A stretch of DNA of 64,000 bases. Origin: Blastococcus sp. TF02A-26. Lineage in GTDB: Bacteria; Actinomycetota; Actinomycetes; Mycobacteriales; Geodermatophilaceae. The stretch covers positions 186,001 through 250,000 of the forward strand of contig NZ_QOHG01000006.1 in NCBI RefSeq assembly GCF_003319125.1, given 5' to 3'. Numbering within the stretch: the stretch's first letter is position 1; every line of letters begins with the position of its first letter. This document shows, piece by piece, positions 25,153 through 33,644 of the stretch. The notes under the pieces are model-generated. The model was given only the letters and a program-made list of their open reading frames with translations, was not told the DNA's origin and made no database searches. Both the position numbers and the translations under genes were made by a program.

Positions 25153-25569
25153 TCACGCCTGCGGCGCTTCTCCGAAACTGCTCGGTCGCAGCCAGGCCAT
25201 GGCGAAGCAGGACGGCGCGGGCGGCAGCGGCCCGCGCCGCCGGTGCGCGGACGGCGACTCCCCCACCACGTCGCGGAAGACACGGCTGAAGGTGCCCAGG
25301 CTGGTGAACCCGACGGCCATGCAGATGTCGGTGACGCTGCGGTCGGTCGACCGCAGCAGGGACATCGCCCGCTCCACCCGCCGCCGCTGCAGGTAGCGGT
25401 GCGGGGTCTCGCCGAACACCGCCCGGAAGGTGCGGATGAAGTGGGCCTCGGACACGTGGGCGATGCGGGCCAGCGTCGGGATGTCCAGCGGCTCGGCGTA
25501 GGCGCGGTCCATCGCGTCCCGGGCACGCAGCATCCAGCGGTTGGTGTCCTCGCTGGTCCGGCCCACCAC
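25153..25569 (-). CDS. Short AraC-family transcriptional regulator
   Basis: This 138-residue protein consists mainly of the AraC DNA-binding domain. The first HTH is in IPTLARIAHVSEAHFIRTFRAVFGETPHRYLQRRRVERAMSLL; the second is SVTDICMAVGFTSLGTFSRVFRDVVGESP. There is no effector-binding domain, so it may respond to level or partner rather than a ligand. The gene directly precedes the glyoxalase-family gene. The C-terminal 20 residues are proline-rich. Confidence 0.83.
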   Translation of the reverse strand: MVGRTSEDTNRWMLRARDAMDRAYAEPLDIPTLARIAHVSEAHFIRTFRAVFGETPHRYLQRRRVERAMSLLRSTDRSVTDICMAVGFTSLGTFSRVFRDVVGESPSAHRRRGPLPPAPSCFAMAWLRPSSFGEAPQA

Positions 25570-25587
25570 GCCATCCCAGCAGGCGGG

Positions 25588-26352
25588 TCAGCCGACCTGC
25601 ACGCCCCGGTCGGCCAGCCAGTCGACGGGGTCGACGCGCCGGCCGTCCATGCCGCCCTGGTGCACCTCGAAGTGCAGGTGCGGGCCGGTCGACTGGCCGC
25701 GGTTGCCCAGCAGCGCGATCGTGTCGCCGGCGTCCACGTAGTCGCCGACCTCGACGAGGATCTCGTCCATGTGGCCGTAGACGGTGACGTCGCCGTTCTC
25801 GTGGAGGATGTAGACGGCCAGGCCGAACCCGCTGGCCGAGCCCGCCCGCAGCACCACGCCGTCGGCGGCGGCGTACTCCGGCGTGCGCATCGGCGCCGCC
25901 AGGTCGATCCCGTAGTGGAAGGTCCCCCACCGCGAGCCGTAGCCGCTGGTGAACCGCGCCCCGGCGACCGGCAGCACGGTCTTCGGCCGGGCGGCCTCCG
26001 CGGCGGCCGCCTCGGCCTGCGCCTCGGCCTCCGCCCGTGCCGCACGGGTGGCCGCGACCTCCTGGAGGCGGACCTGCGCCTCGGCCTCGGTGATGGAGGC
26101 CATCGGCATGACCTCCTGCGTCTCGTCGGCGATCCCGAGCTCCTGCTGGGCCGCGAGGACGCTGGTCGCCTCGGCTGCGGCCTCCGGCGGGTTGTGCAGG
26201 CCGAGGAACGCCGCACCGATGCCGCCGGCGACCAGCGCCCCGAGCAGGGCGGCCGGCCGCCGTGCCCGGACACCGCCGGGGGTCACGGCGCGGTGCGACC
26301 CGGTGGACGGGCCGCTCCCGGTCTCGCCGGCACGGGGAGGGGTGCTGCGCAT
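25588..26352 (-). CDS. M23-family peptidoglycan endopeptidase (LytM type)
   Basis: This 254-residue protein has an N-terminal basic stretch and one membrane/signal segment (ALLGALVAGGIGAAFLGL). A long Ala/Glu/Arg coiled-coil region (about 85-125) leads to a LytM/M23 domain with metal ligands in HYGIDLAAP (His, Asp) and GPHLHFEVHQGG (HxH), plus VYGHMDEI. All zinc ligands are present, so it may be an active cell-wall hydrolase acting outside the membrane. ATG 26352 was chosen because the longer frame to 26487 lacks family-like sequence. GTCAC repeats resembling an MtrA site lie about 70 bp upstream. Confidence 0.85.
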   Translation of the reverse strand: MRSTPPRAGETGSGPSTGSHRAVTPGGVRARRPAALLGALVAGGIGAAFLGLHNPPEAAAEATSVLAAQQELGIADETQEVMPMASITEAEAQVRLQEVAATRAARAEAEAQAEAAAAEAARPKTVLPVAGARFTSGYGSRWGTFHYGIDLAAPMRTPEYAAADGVVLRAGSASGFGLAVYILHENGDVTVYGHMDEILVEVGDYVDAGDTIALLGNRGQSTGPHLHFEVHQGGMDGRRVDPVDWLADRGVQVG

Positions 26353-26420
26353 GTAGCTGCCTGCTCCGAGGGGGGAAGAGCCCGCGAGGGCCGGATCGCT
26401 GGCGTGCTCATGCAAACACC

Positions 26421-26438
26421 CTGTGACCGATCCGTGAC
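26421..26438 (-). promoter_or_regulatory. MtrA-like direct repeat upstream of the M23 peptidase
   Basis: On the minus strand GTCACGG and GTCACAG occur as direct repeats with an 11-bp period (GTCACGGATCGGTCACAG), about 70 bp before the start at 26352. MtrA in actinobacteria binds tandem GTCACAG-type repeats and controls cell-wall hydrolases. The match is by eye only. Confidence 0.4.
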
Positions 26439-26822
26439 CCCCTGCACGGCGTGTCGGCGAGGACACGCGGACTGTGAGGTCCCACACGCCCCAGCAGTCT
26501 CGGTCCGGTCACATCGCGGCACCAACGGAACCACTCCGGCCGCCCGGTAGTTTGACTGTCCGAGGGGATGGGCATGGATGCCTTCCCGGCGTGGAGCCAA
26601 CGCGCCGGTCCGACGTCCCCGTCGGGCCGCCGATCCCGCCGGTGATCGAGGAGTCGCTCCTCGTCCCCCCAGTGGACAGCGGCTCCGACGTGAACCGATG
26701 ATCAGCTCCCCCGCTGATCCGCCCTGCGCCGTCACGGCGCTCGGCACCCGCCTGCGGGACCACCGAGTGGTGGACCCAACTGGAGGTCATCGCACCGACG
26801 AGAGTGAAGGAACGGATGCCGC
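26439..26822. other. Divergent intergenic region without a supported gene
   Basis: It separates the M23 gene (minus) from the mannitol dehydrogenase operon (plus). Short frames such as plus 26578-26826 have no domain. It presumably carries the promoter of the polyol operon; no clear -35/-10 pair was seen. Confidence 0.4.
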
Positions 26823-28370
26823 ATGACGACGCCGGAGCTCGTTCTCGGCTCGCCGGCCACGGCCGGCCCTGCCGCCTGCCCGACCGCCCCGGCAGTCGCC
26901 CCCGTCCGTCCGCTCTCCGACAAGACGCTGGTGCTGCACGGTGAGCACCTCACCGTGCCCACCTACGACCGCACGGCGCTCACGCCCGCCGTCGTGCACC
27001 TCAGCGTCGGCGGCTTCCACCGCTCGCACCAGCTGACCTACTTCGACGACCTGGCCCAGCTCCGCATCTCCGCCGACTGGGGCGTGGTCGGGGTCGGCCT
27101 CCGGCACCGCGCCATGCAGGACGCCCTGGCTCCGCAGGACCACCTGTACACGGTGGTCGAGCGCAGCCCCGACGGCGAGCGCGCCCGCGTGGTCGGCGTG
27201 ATGGTCGACTACCTCTTCGCCCCCGACGCGCCCGACGCCGTGCTCGACCGGCTCGCCGACCCGCGGACGCGGATGGTGACCATGACCATCACCGGCGCCG
27301 GCTACCCCCTGGACCCGCACACCGGTGCGCTGGACCTGACCTGCCCGGACCTGCAGCCCGACCTCGCCGATCCACGCCGGCCGTCCACCGCCATCGGCTA
27401 CGTCGTCGAGGCCCTCGACCGGCGGCGGCGGGCCGGCACGCCGCCGTTCACGGTCGTCTCCTGCGACAACATGCACCGCAACGGCGACGCGACGCGTGCC
27501 GCGGTGGTCGGGCTCGCCCGGCAGCGAGACGAGGTGCTCGCCCGCTGGATCACCGATCGGGTCTCCTTCCCGAGCAGCATGGTCGACCGGATCACCCCGC
27601 AGACGACCGAGCAGGAACGAGCCGCGGTGGCCCGCCGCTACGGCGTCGACGACCGCTGGCCGGTCATCACCGAGCCGTTCTCGCAGTGGTTCATCGAGGA
27701 CGACTTCTGCAACGGCCGCCCCCCGCTGGACGCGGTCGGTGTCCGGTTCGTCCCGGACGTCGCCCCGTACGAGCTGATGAAGACGCGGCTGCTGAACGCC
27801 AGCCACTCCGCGCTCGGCTACCTCGGGACGCTGGCCGGCTACGAGCAAATCGACGAGCTGATGGGCGACGAGGTGTTCGCCGCCTACGCCGCGCGGTTCA
27901 TGGACGCCGAGGTGACCCCGCTGCTTCCGCACCCCGCCGGGGTGGACCTCGACGAGTACAAGGCCGTCCTCCTGCAGCGCTTCGCCAACCCGGCCATCGG
28001 CGACCGGCTGCCGCGGCTGTGCCGGCGCGGCTCGACGAAGATGGCCCATCACCTCCTGCCCTCGCTGCGCCAGTCGCTGACGGCGGGCCGGCGTCCTCCG
28101 CTCCTCACGCTCGCCGTGGCGGGCTGGATCCGCTACCTGCAGCTGCACGACGCGGTGGAGGACGAGCGCGGAGCCGAGCTGCAGTCGCTGGCCCGGGCGG
28201 GTGGGACCGACCCCCGGTCCGTCCTGTCCGTCCGCCCGGTCTTCGGCGACCTGGCCGACGAGCCCGCGTTCGTGGCCGACCTGACGACGGCGCTGCGCGA
28301 CCTCGTCCGTGACGGCGTCCGGCAGACCGTGGGCGCGGCCGTGCGCCGTTCGCGGGTGCTGGGCCGATGA
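26823..28370 (+). CDS. Mannitol dehydrogenase family (polyol-specific long-chain dehydrogenase)
   Basis: This 515-residue protein has an N-terminal Rossmann region (VVHLSVGGFHRSHQLTYFDD, then GVVGVGLRHRAMQDAL) and the family's catalytic signature ELMKTRLLNASHSAL, with Lys320 in K-x4-N-x2-H. Members interconvert fructose/mannitol, fructose-6-P/mannitol-1-P, arabinitol or uronates with NAD(P)H; the specificity is not decided by sequence. ATG 26823 has a GAAGGAA site upstream. It is the first of four genes overlapping by 4-14 bp with a HAD phosphatase, a CDP-glycerol-type transferase and a nucleotidyltransferase, which points to making a polyol (phosphate) for a wall polymer. Confidence 0.85.
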   Translation: MTTPELVLGSPATAGPAACPTAPAVAPVRPLSDKTLVLHGEHLTVPTYDRTALTPAVVHLSVGGFHRSHQLTYFDDLAQLRISADWGVVGVGLRHRAMQDALAPQDHLYTVVERSPDGERARVVGVMVDYLFAPDAPDAVLDRLADPRTRMVTMTITGAGYPLDPHTGALDLTCPDLQPDLADPRRPSTAIGYVVEALDRRRRAGTPPFTVVSCDNMHRNGDATRAAVVGLARQRDEVLARWITDRVSFPSSMVDRITPQTTEQERAAVARRYGVDDRWPVITEPFSQWFIEDDFCNGRPPLDAVGVRFVPDVAPYELMKTRLLNASHSALGYLGTLAGYEQIDELMGDEVFAAYAARFMDAEVTPLLPHPAGVDLDEYKAVLLQRFANPAIGDRLPRLCRRGSTKMAHHLLPSLRQSLTAGRRPPLLTLAVAGWIRYLQLHDAVEDERGAELQSLARAGGTDPRSVLSVRPVFGDLADEPAFVADLTTALRDLVRDGVRQTVGAAVRRSRVLGR

Positions 28371-29167
28371 GCGCTCCGACCCCGCCGGCGGTGGCCGGCG
28401 CCGCCGTCCTGCCCGACGACGTCGTGGCAGGGCTCGACGCTCTGCTGTGCGACGCCGACGGCAACCTCTTCCCCAGCGAGGAGCCGGCGTTCGTCGCCTC
28501 CGCCGACGTCACCAACCGCTTCCTCGCCTCGCTCGGGTCCGCGCAGCGCTTCACCGCGGAGGAGCTGCGGCTGGCCACGACCGGGATGAACTTCCGCACG
28601 ACCTCGAGGCGGCTGGCCGTCGAGGCCGGCGTCCCCGACGCCGACATCGAGCCGTGGGTCGTGGAGGAGAAGCGGGCCGTCACCGCGTACCTGGGCGAGG
28701 TGCTCCGCCCGCACGAGGAGACGACGGCCGCGGTCACCGAGCTCGCCCGGTACCTGCGCCCCGCCGTCGTCAGCTCGAGCGCGCTGACCCGCCTCGACGC
28801 CTGCTTCCGGGCGACCGGCCTGGACGGCGTCCTGCCGCCGGAGGCCCGCTACAGCGCCGAGGACTCGCTGCCGGTCCCCACGAGCAAGCCCGACCCGGCC
28901 GTCTACCTGCACGCCTGCGAGCGGCTGGGCATCGCACCGGCCGCCGGCCTGGCGGTCGAGGACTCGGTGGCCGGCACGCTGTCGGCGGTCCGCGCCGGCT
29001 GCCCCACGGTCGGCAACCTGCTGTTCGTCCAGCCGCAGGAGCGCGCCGAGCGCGAGGCCGCCCTGCGCGAGGCCGGCGCGCTGACCGTCGTCGGCTCCTG
29101 GCGGGAGCTGGCCGACCTGCTGTTGCCGGTGCTCACCCGCCGCGACACCACGGGAGGAACCCGGTGA
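28367..29167 (+). CDS. HAD-superfamily hydrolase
   Basis: This 266-residue protein has all four HAD motifs: DxD nucleophile and acid (LLCDADGN, Asp29/Asp31), Ser in VVSSSA, Lys in TSKPDP and acidic AVEDS. An alpha-helical cap (about 45-120) is of the beta-phosphoglucomutase-like type. The likely activity is phosphatase or phosphomutase on a sugar or polyol phosphate. ATG overlaps the preceding stop by 4 bp (ATGA), so it is translationally coupled within the polyol operon. Confidence 0.82.
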   Translation: MSAPTPPAVAGAAVLPDDVVAGLDALLCDADGNLFPSEEPAFVASADVTNRFLASLGSAQRFTAEELRLATTGMNFRTTSRRLAVEAGVPDADIEPWVVEEKRAVTAYLGEVLRPHEETTAAVTELARYLRPAVVSSSALTRLDACFRATGLDGVLPPEARYSAEDSLPVPTSKPDPAVYLHACERLGIAPAAGLAVEDSVAGTLSAVRAGCPTVGNLLFVQPQERAEREAALREAGALTVVGSWRELADLLLPVLTRRDTTGGTR

Positions 29168-30291
29168 ACATCGTCTACGTGGCCTTCCGCGGCCACTTCT
29201 CCGACAGCCCGCGGGCGATCTACGAGGAGCTCGTGCGCCGCGGGGTCGACGCCACCCACACCTGGCTGTCGGCGCCGCACACCCGGGCGTCGTTCCCCGC
29301 CGACGTCGCGACGGTCGAGTTCGGCTCCCCCGAGTCGATCGCCGCGCTCGAGGCGGCCGACCTCGTCGTCTCCAACGACCACATCCCGCTGGACTGGGAG
29401 AAGCGGCCGGGGACGACGTACCTGCAGACCTGGCACGGCACCCCGCTCAAGCGGATCCACAACGACGTCCTCTGGGCACCGGAGGGCCGGCTGGCCTACC
29501 TGGAGCACGACATCGCGCGGTGGGACCACCTGCTGTCGCCCAACCCGGCCAGCACTCCTCGCTTCCGCCAGGCCTTCGGCTTCCAGGGACCGGTGCACGA
29601 GACCGGCTACCCCCGCAACGACGTGCTGAGCAGCCCCGAGCGGGACGCCGTCCGCGCCCGGGTGCGCGCCGAGCTCGGCATCGCCGACGGGCAGACCGCC
29701 GTCCTGTACACGCCCACGTGGCGCGACGACCTGGTGTTCAACAAGACCGGGCCGCGGGACTTCGAGTTCGCCATCGACATCGACGACTTCTCCGCCCGGC
29801 TCGGCGACGACCACGTGCTGCTGCTCCGGCTGCACAACATGGTCATGGACCGGCTGGAGGTCGCCGAGGGCTCGGCCGTCCGCGACGTCTGCGGCCACCC
29901 CGACATCAGCGAGCTCTACCTCGCCGCCGACGTGATGGTCACCGACTACTCGTCGACGATGTTCGACTTCGCGATCACCGGCAAGCCGCTGCTGTTCCTG
30001 ACCTACGACCTGGAGTACTTCCAGGGCGAGCTGCGCGGCTTCTACTTCGACCTGGCGGAGGTCGCACCGACGCCGCTGCTGCGCACCAGCGCCGAGCTGG
30101 TCGAGGCGCTGGCCGACCTCGACGCCGTGATGGCGCGCAGCGCCGACCGCTACGCGCGGTTCCGGGAGACCTTCTGCTCCCTGGAGGACGGTCACGCCAC
30201 CGAGCGCGTCCTCGACCTGATCTCCCCGGCGGGCACCGTGCCCGCCGGTCCCGTGAACACCCGAGGAGGGGACGACAGTGCGCATTCTTGA
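29164..30291 (+). CDS. CDP-glycerol:poly(glycerophosphate) glycerophosphotransferase-like (TagF/TarF/TarK-type) enzyme
   Basis: This 375-residue GT-B-like transferase has YLQTWHGTPLKRI (conserved WHGTPLK), ETGYPRND, LYTPTWRDD, LLLRLHNM and the C-terminal DVMVTDYSSTMFDFAITGKPLLFLTYD with the catalytic-site DYSS motif. These enzymes polymerise or add polyol phosphate from a CDP-polyol to teichoic acid. GTG 29164 overlaps the HAD stop by 4 bp (GTGA), and the product starts NIVYVAFRGHFSD without the helical membrane-anchoring domain of large TagF proteins. Together with its neighbours it indicates teichoic-acid-like polymer synthesis at the inner membrane face. Confidence 0.88.
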   Translation: MNIVYVAFRGHFSDSPRAIYEELVRRGVDATHTWLSAPHTRASFPADVATVEFGSPESIAALEAADLVVSNDHIPLDWEKRPGTTYLQTWHGTPLKRIHNDVLWAPEGRLAYLEHDIARWDHLLSPNPASTPRFRQAFGFQGPVHETGYPRNDVLSSPERDAVRARVRAELGIADGQTAVLYTPTWRDDLVFNKTGPRDFEFAIDIDDFSARLGDDHVLLLRLHNMVMDRLEVAEGSAVRDVCGHPDISELYLAADVMVTDYSSTMFDFAITGKPLLFLTYDLEYFQGELRGFYFDLAEVAPTPLLRTSAELVEALADLDAVMARSADRYARFRETFCSLEDGHATERVLDLISPAGTVPAGPVNTRGGDDSAHS

Positions 30292-31096
30292 CAGCGCTCT
30301 CGACGCCGTACCGGCCACCGGTCTGCTGGAACTCGCCCGCTCCGCCAGTACCCGACAGCCCGCGACCGCTCCGGTCCAGGTCGTGATCCTGGCCGCCGGC
30401 ATGGGCACCCGGCTGGGGCGTCCGCACCCCAAGCCGCTGACGCCGCTGCACGACGGGCGCAGCATCATGCAGCGCCAGCTGGACACCCTGCGCCAGGTCC
30501 TCGGCGAGAACGTGGACATCACCGTCGTCGTGGGCTTCAAGGCCAAGCGCATCATGCGGGCCGCGTCCGACGTCCGGTTCACCTACAACCCGGACTACGC
30601 CAAGACGAACACCTCGAAGAGCCTGCTCCGCGCGCTGCGTGCCACCCGGGACGGCGGCGTGCTGTGGCTCAACGGCGACGTCGTGTTCGACCCCGAGGTG
30701 CTCGAGGCGGCCCTGCCGCTGGTGCAGGCCGACGAGAGCTTCGTCTGCGTCGACACCTCCACCGTCGCCGACGAGGAGGTCAAGTACACCCTCGACGCCG
30801 ACGGCTGCATCGCCGAGCTGTCCAAGAAGGTGACCGGCGGTCTCGGCGAGGCGGTCGGCATCAACTACGTCTCCGCGGCCGACAAGGCGATGCTGATCGA
30901 GCACCTGACCGCGTGCGACGCGCAGGACTACTTCGAGCGCGGCATCGAGACCGCGATCGGCACCGAGGGGCTGCGCTTCCGGCCGGTGGACATCAGCCGG
31001 TTCTCCGCGGTCGAGGTCGACTTCGAGACCGACCTGGAGCGCGCCAACGAGCTGTTCTCGGCCCGTGCCCGGCTCCGGGTGGCCGAGACCGCCTGA
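30278..31096 (+). CDS. Nucleotidyltransferase (CTP:polyol/choline-phosphate cytidylyltransferase-like)
   Basis: This 272-residue protein has an N-terminal extension of about 30 residues, then the NTP-binding signature VVILAAGMGTRLGRPHPKPL (GxGTR loop and Lys), the TNTSKSLLRAL motif typical of LicC-like cytidylyltransferases, and WLNGDVVFD with the metal-binding Asp. It likely activates a polyol phosphate (or phosphocholine) with CTP, supplying the transferase upstream. GTG 30278 has GAGGAGGGG 7 bases before and overlaps the upstream gene by 14 bp. A hairpin at 31114-31153 follows. Confidence 0.82.
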   Translation: MRILDSALDAVPATGLLELARSASTRQPATAPVQVVILAAGMGTRLGRPHPKPLTPLHDGRSIMQRQLDTLRQVLGENVDITVVVGFKAKRIMRAASDVRFTYNPDYAKTNTSKSLLRALRATRDGGVLWLNGDVVFDPEVLEAALPLVQADESFVCVDTSTVADEEVKYTLDADGCIAELSKKVTGGLGEAVGINYVSAADKAMLIEHLTACDAQDYFERGIETAIGTEGLRFRPVDISRFSAVEVDFETDLERANELFSARARLRVAETA

Positions 31097-31113
31097 GGTC
31101 CTCCCTCGCCGTC

Positions 31114-31153
31114 GCGCGTCCTCCCTCACCGCACACCGTGAGGGAGGACGCGC
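31114..31153. terminator. Bidirectional hairpin terminator
   Basis: Perfect 16-bp inverted repeat GCGCGTCCTCCCTCAC (31114-31129) with GTGAGGGAGGACGCGC (31138-31153) and an 8-base loop. It lies between convergent genes ending at 31096 (plus) and 31164 (minus). Confidence 0.8.
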
Positions 31154-31163
31154 CACGATCAGG

Positions 31164-32222
31164 TCACCTGATCCCGGCAGCCTCCGTCCGGGCACCCGAT
31201 TCCCGGAACCGGCGGACGGCCGCGGTGCCGCCGCCCACGAGCCCGGCGCCGAGCCCGAGCAGCAGGGCGACGACGACGCGGGCCAGCGCGTCGGGGCCGG
31301 TGGCCAGCACGTTCGCGCTCCACATCACGTCGACGTCCGGCAGGCCCTGCACGAGCAGCAGCCAGCCGAGCACGACGGCGAACAGCCCCGCCATCGCGCC
31401 ACGGCCCCGCCACGCCGCCCGGGCGCCCAGAGCCGCGACGGCGACCGCGGCCAGCGCCGGCAGCAGCGCCGAGGCGATCGCCCCGCCGTGCGAGGCGATG
31501 CTCGCCGGGGGCTCCGGCGTCGTGAGGGCGTGCACCAGCGCCGCCGCTCCCCCGAGGACCAGCAGCCCGCCCAGCGGCCGGGCGTCGCGGGCGACCAGGC
31601 CGGCGGCGAGCGCGACGCCGGCGACGGCGAGGTGCGCCGGCCAGACCACCCAGGGCGAGGGCGGCGGCTCCCAGGTGAGCTCGCCGGCCACCTCGATGTC
31701 CGTGCCGCCGTGCGACATCGGCACGACCCAGGTGGCCACGAGGTGCTCGCGGTCCGGGTCGGCGGCCACCGCCGGCGGCAGCTGGTCCTCGCTCATCCAG
31801 TGCGTGCGGTGGTCGTGCCACACGTACTGCGGCTGGGTCGAGACCTGCACCCACTCCGGCTCGGCGTCGACGTCCACGGTCTCCGGGACGTCGGCGCCGC
31901 CGAAGCGGTCCAGGTTGAGGTAGGTGGCGGGGCTGCGGCTGTTGCGCCAGACGCCGTCCGGGCCGATCCGCAGGTAGGGCTCGTCGCTGTAGCCGGGGAT
32001 CTCCACCTCGGTGCCGGTGGTGTTGACGACCTCGAACTCGTCGCCGAACTGGAGCACCCGCACGGTGAGTCCGGGCACCTCCGGGGTGACCGACGTGACC
32101 CGGCCGTCGAAGTCGCTGCCGGCGACGTCCCCCCCGACGTGCGCGACCGCGGGCCCGCCGAGCGCGAGCACCGCGACGACCCCCGCCAGCAGCACCAGGA
32201 GGCGGGCAGCTGTCCGCCGCAC
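31164..32222 (-). CDS. Exported membrane protein of the SCO/copper operon, unknown function
   Basis: This 352-residue protein has a signal peptide (LLVLLAGVVAVLALGGPAVAHVGG) and an extracytoplasmic beta-rich domain with RVTSVTPEVPGLTVRVLQFGDEFEVVN and EPYLRIGPDGVWRNSRSPATYLN. About five C-terminal membrane spans follow. The mature N-terminus carries a His (AHVGG), like the neighbouring YcnI and CopC, and His residues recur in YVWHDHRTHW, so metal contact is conceivable. GTG 32222 follows the SCO stop by 2 bp. It is the last gene of the copper/cytochrome assembly operon. No characterised family was recognised. Confidence 0.72.
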   Translation of the reverse strand: MRRTAARLLVLLAGVVAVLALGGPAVAHVGGDVAGSDFDGRVTSVTPEVPGLTVRVLQFGDEFEVVNTTGTEVEIPGYSDEPYLRIGPDGVWRNSRSPATYLNLDRFGGADVPETVDVDAEPEWVQVSTQPQYVWHDHRTHWMSEDQLPPAVAADPDREHLVATWVVPMSHGGTDIEVAGELTWEPPPSPWVVWPAHLAVAGVALAAGLVARDARPLGGLLVLGGAAALVHALTTPEPPASIASHGGAIASALLPALAAVAVAALGARAAWRGRGAMAGLFAVVLGWLLLVQGLPDVDVMWSANVLATGPDALARVVVALLLGLGAGLVGGGTAAVRRFRESGARTEAAGIR

Positions 32223-32224
32223 GG

Positions 32225-32881
32225 CTACCCCTCCACGATGGCGGCGACGTCCGCGGCGATGTCCGCGGGCGTGTTGCCGCCGTCGAACGCCACCTGCGCC
32301 TCGTCGTCGGCGCCGTAGAGCAGCATCTGCGTCGAGTGCAGCCGGCCCTGGTCCTCGGCCAGCGGGACCCCGGCGGCGAGCTGCGCCCGGTCGATGGCGC
32401 CCTGCTCGCCGGTGAGACCGACGAAGGGCACCGGCAGGTCGGCGTCGAAGCGGTCCAGGTACTCCCGCAACACCTCGGGGGTGTCGGTCGCCGGGTCCGT
32501 CGTCACGAACACCATCTGCACCTGCTCGGCGACCGCCGGGTCGAGCCGGCCCAGGGCCAGCCCGACGTCGAGCATCGTCGTCGGGCAGATGTCGGGACAG
32601 CTCGTGTAGCCGAAGAACAGCAGCGTCGGCCGGCCCACCGTCCGCTCGGCGAAGTCGTACTCCGCGCCCGAGGTGTCGGTCAGCGTGAACGACGGGCGCT
32701 GGAACGGATCCGGCAGGTCGATCCCGGCGAACCGGTCGTCGGGCCCCTCGACCGAGACCCCCGAGGAGTGGTCGTGGCCTCCCGGGGAGGCGTCCGCCCC
32801 GTCGTCGTCCGAGGAGCAGGCACCGAGGAGCAGGCCGGCGGCCAGCAGCACGGCGGGCAGTCGGCGGGCGCGGACGGTCAC
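32225..32881 (-). CDS. SCO1/SenC-family copper chaperone lipoprotein
   Basis: This 218-residue lipoprotein has the lipobox LLLGACSS. A thioredoxin fold carries GYTSCPDICPTTM (CxxxC copper ligands) and the later conserved His in LHSTQMLLYG. SCO proteins deliver copper to the CuA site of cytochrome c oxidase or reduce its cysteines. The region after the signal is His/Asp-rich (GGHDHSSG). GTG 32881 overlaps the YcnI stop by 4 bp (GTGA). Context with CopC/CopD and YcnI supports copper handling. Confidence 0.9.
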   Translation of the reverse strand: MTVRARRLPAVLLAAGLLLGACSSDDDGADASPGGHDHSSGVSVEGPDDRFAGIDLPDPFQRPSFTLTDTSGAEYDFAERTVGRPTLLFFGYTSCPDICPTTMLDVGLALGRLDPAVAEQVQMVFVTTDPATDTPEVLREYLDRFDADLPVPFVGLTGEQGAIDRAQLAAGVPLAEDQGRLHSTQMLLYGADDEAQVAFDGGNTPADIAADVAAIVEG

Positions 32882-33615
32882 GAGGACACGGTACGTCGAC
32901 CGGCCCGGTAGCCGAGGACGACGCCGGCGACGCCGGTGAAGAGCGCCAGGATGGCCAGGAAGAGGGCCAGGCCGCTGGCGTCCCCGGAGTCCGACACGTC
33001 ACCGTGGCCGTGCCCGCTGTCCTCCTCGGCGGCCGCCGTACCGTCGCCGTTCGCCTCGGCCGACGCGAGCGTCAGCACCGGCGCCGGGCGCTCGGGCTCG
33101 TCCTGGCCCTCGACGGTCGGCTCGATCCAGGCGGCCTCGGTGCCGTCGTCGTAGGTCTGCACCGTCGGGAAGTTCACCGTGTCGGCGTCGGGGAACGGCC
33201 CGCCGGACAGCGCGAACACCTGGAACTGGCCGGGGGCGATGCCGGCGCCGGCGTCGGCGCGGAACTCCACGACCGACACGTAGCGGGTGATCTCCTGGCC
33301 GTGGCTCTCCAGGGGCTCGTCGAGCTCGCTCTCGGTGAGCGTCGCCGTCCACCCGGGCACCGGCTGGATGCGCAGCGACGCCAGGGCCGCCTCCTCCGGG
33401 ATGGAGATCCGCAGCGCCACCGTGCGGGCCGTGTCGCTCTCGTTGGGGACCCGGAAGGCGAGCAAGCCGTAGCCGCCGGGGGCCGCGTCGCCGGAGGAGA
33501 CGGTGACGTGCGCCGAGGCCGTGCTCGCGACGGCCACCGAGGCGGCGAGCGCGGTGAGGACCGCCAGCAGGACGAGGCCCAGCCGGGCCACGGGGCGGGG
33601 CGGGGAGAGGGACAC
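32878..33615 (-). CDS. YcnI-family (DUF1775) copper-binding envelope protein
   Basis: This 245-residue protein has a signal peptide ending ASTASAHVTVSSG; the mature N-terminal His is the copper-brace ligand known for YcnI. The DUF1775 body includes VPNESDTARTVALRISIPEEAALASL, FRADAGAGIAPGQF and FPTVQTYDDGTEAAWIE. A His-rich linker (GHGHGD) and a C-terminal membrane anchor follow. GTG 33615 has AGGAG upstream. It lies between CopC-CopD and SCO in one operon, as expected for copper trafficking outside the membrane. Confidence 0.88.
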   Translation of the reverse strand: MSLSPPRPVARLGLVLLAVLTALAASVAVASTASAHVTVSSGDAAPGGYGLLAFRVPNESDTARTVALRISIPEEAALASLRIQPVPGWTATLTESELDEPLESHGQEITRYVSVVEFRADAGAGIAPGQFQVFALSGGPFPDADTVNFPTVQTYDDGTEAAWIEPTVEGQDEPERPAPVLTLASAEANGDGTAAAEEDSGHGHGDVSDSGDASGLALFLAILALFTGVAGVVLGYRAGRRTVSS

Positions 33616-33644
33616 AGTGCTCCTGTCGGACGGGGGCGGGACGC

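Noticed and set aside
26353-26560. Possible c-di-AMP (ydaO) riboswitch before the M23 peptidase
   Set aside because: Such switches precede similar genes in actinobacteria, but I could not align the conserved ydaO core to this leader.
28309-30291. 660-codon frame starting inside the mannitol dehydrogenase gene
   Set aside because: Only the part from GTG 29164 matches the CDP-glycerol transferase family; the earlier part is an Arg-rich shadow of the HAD gene.
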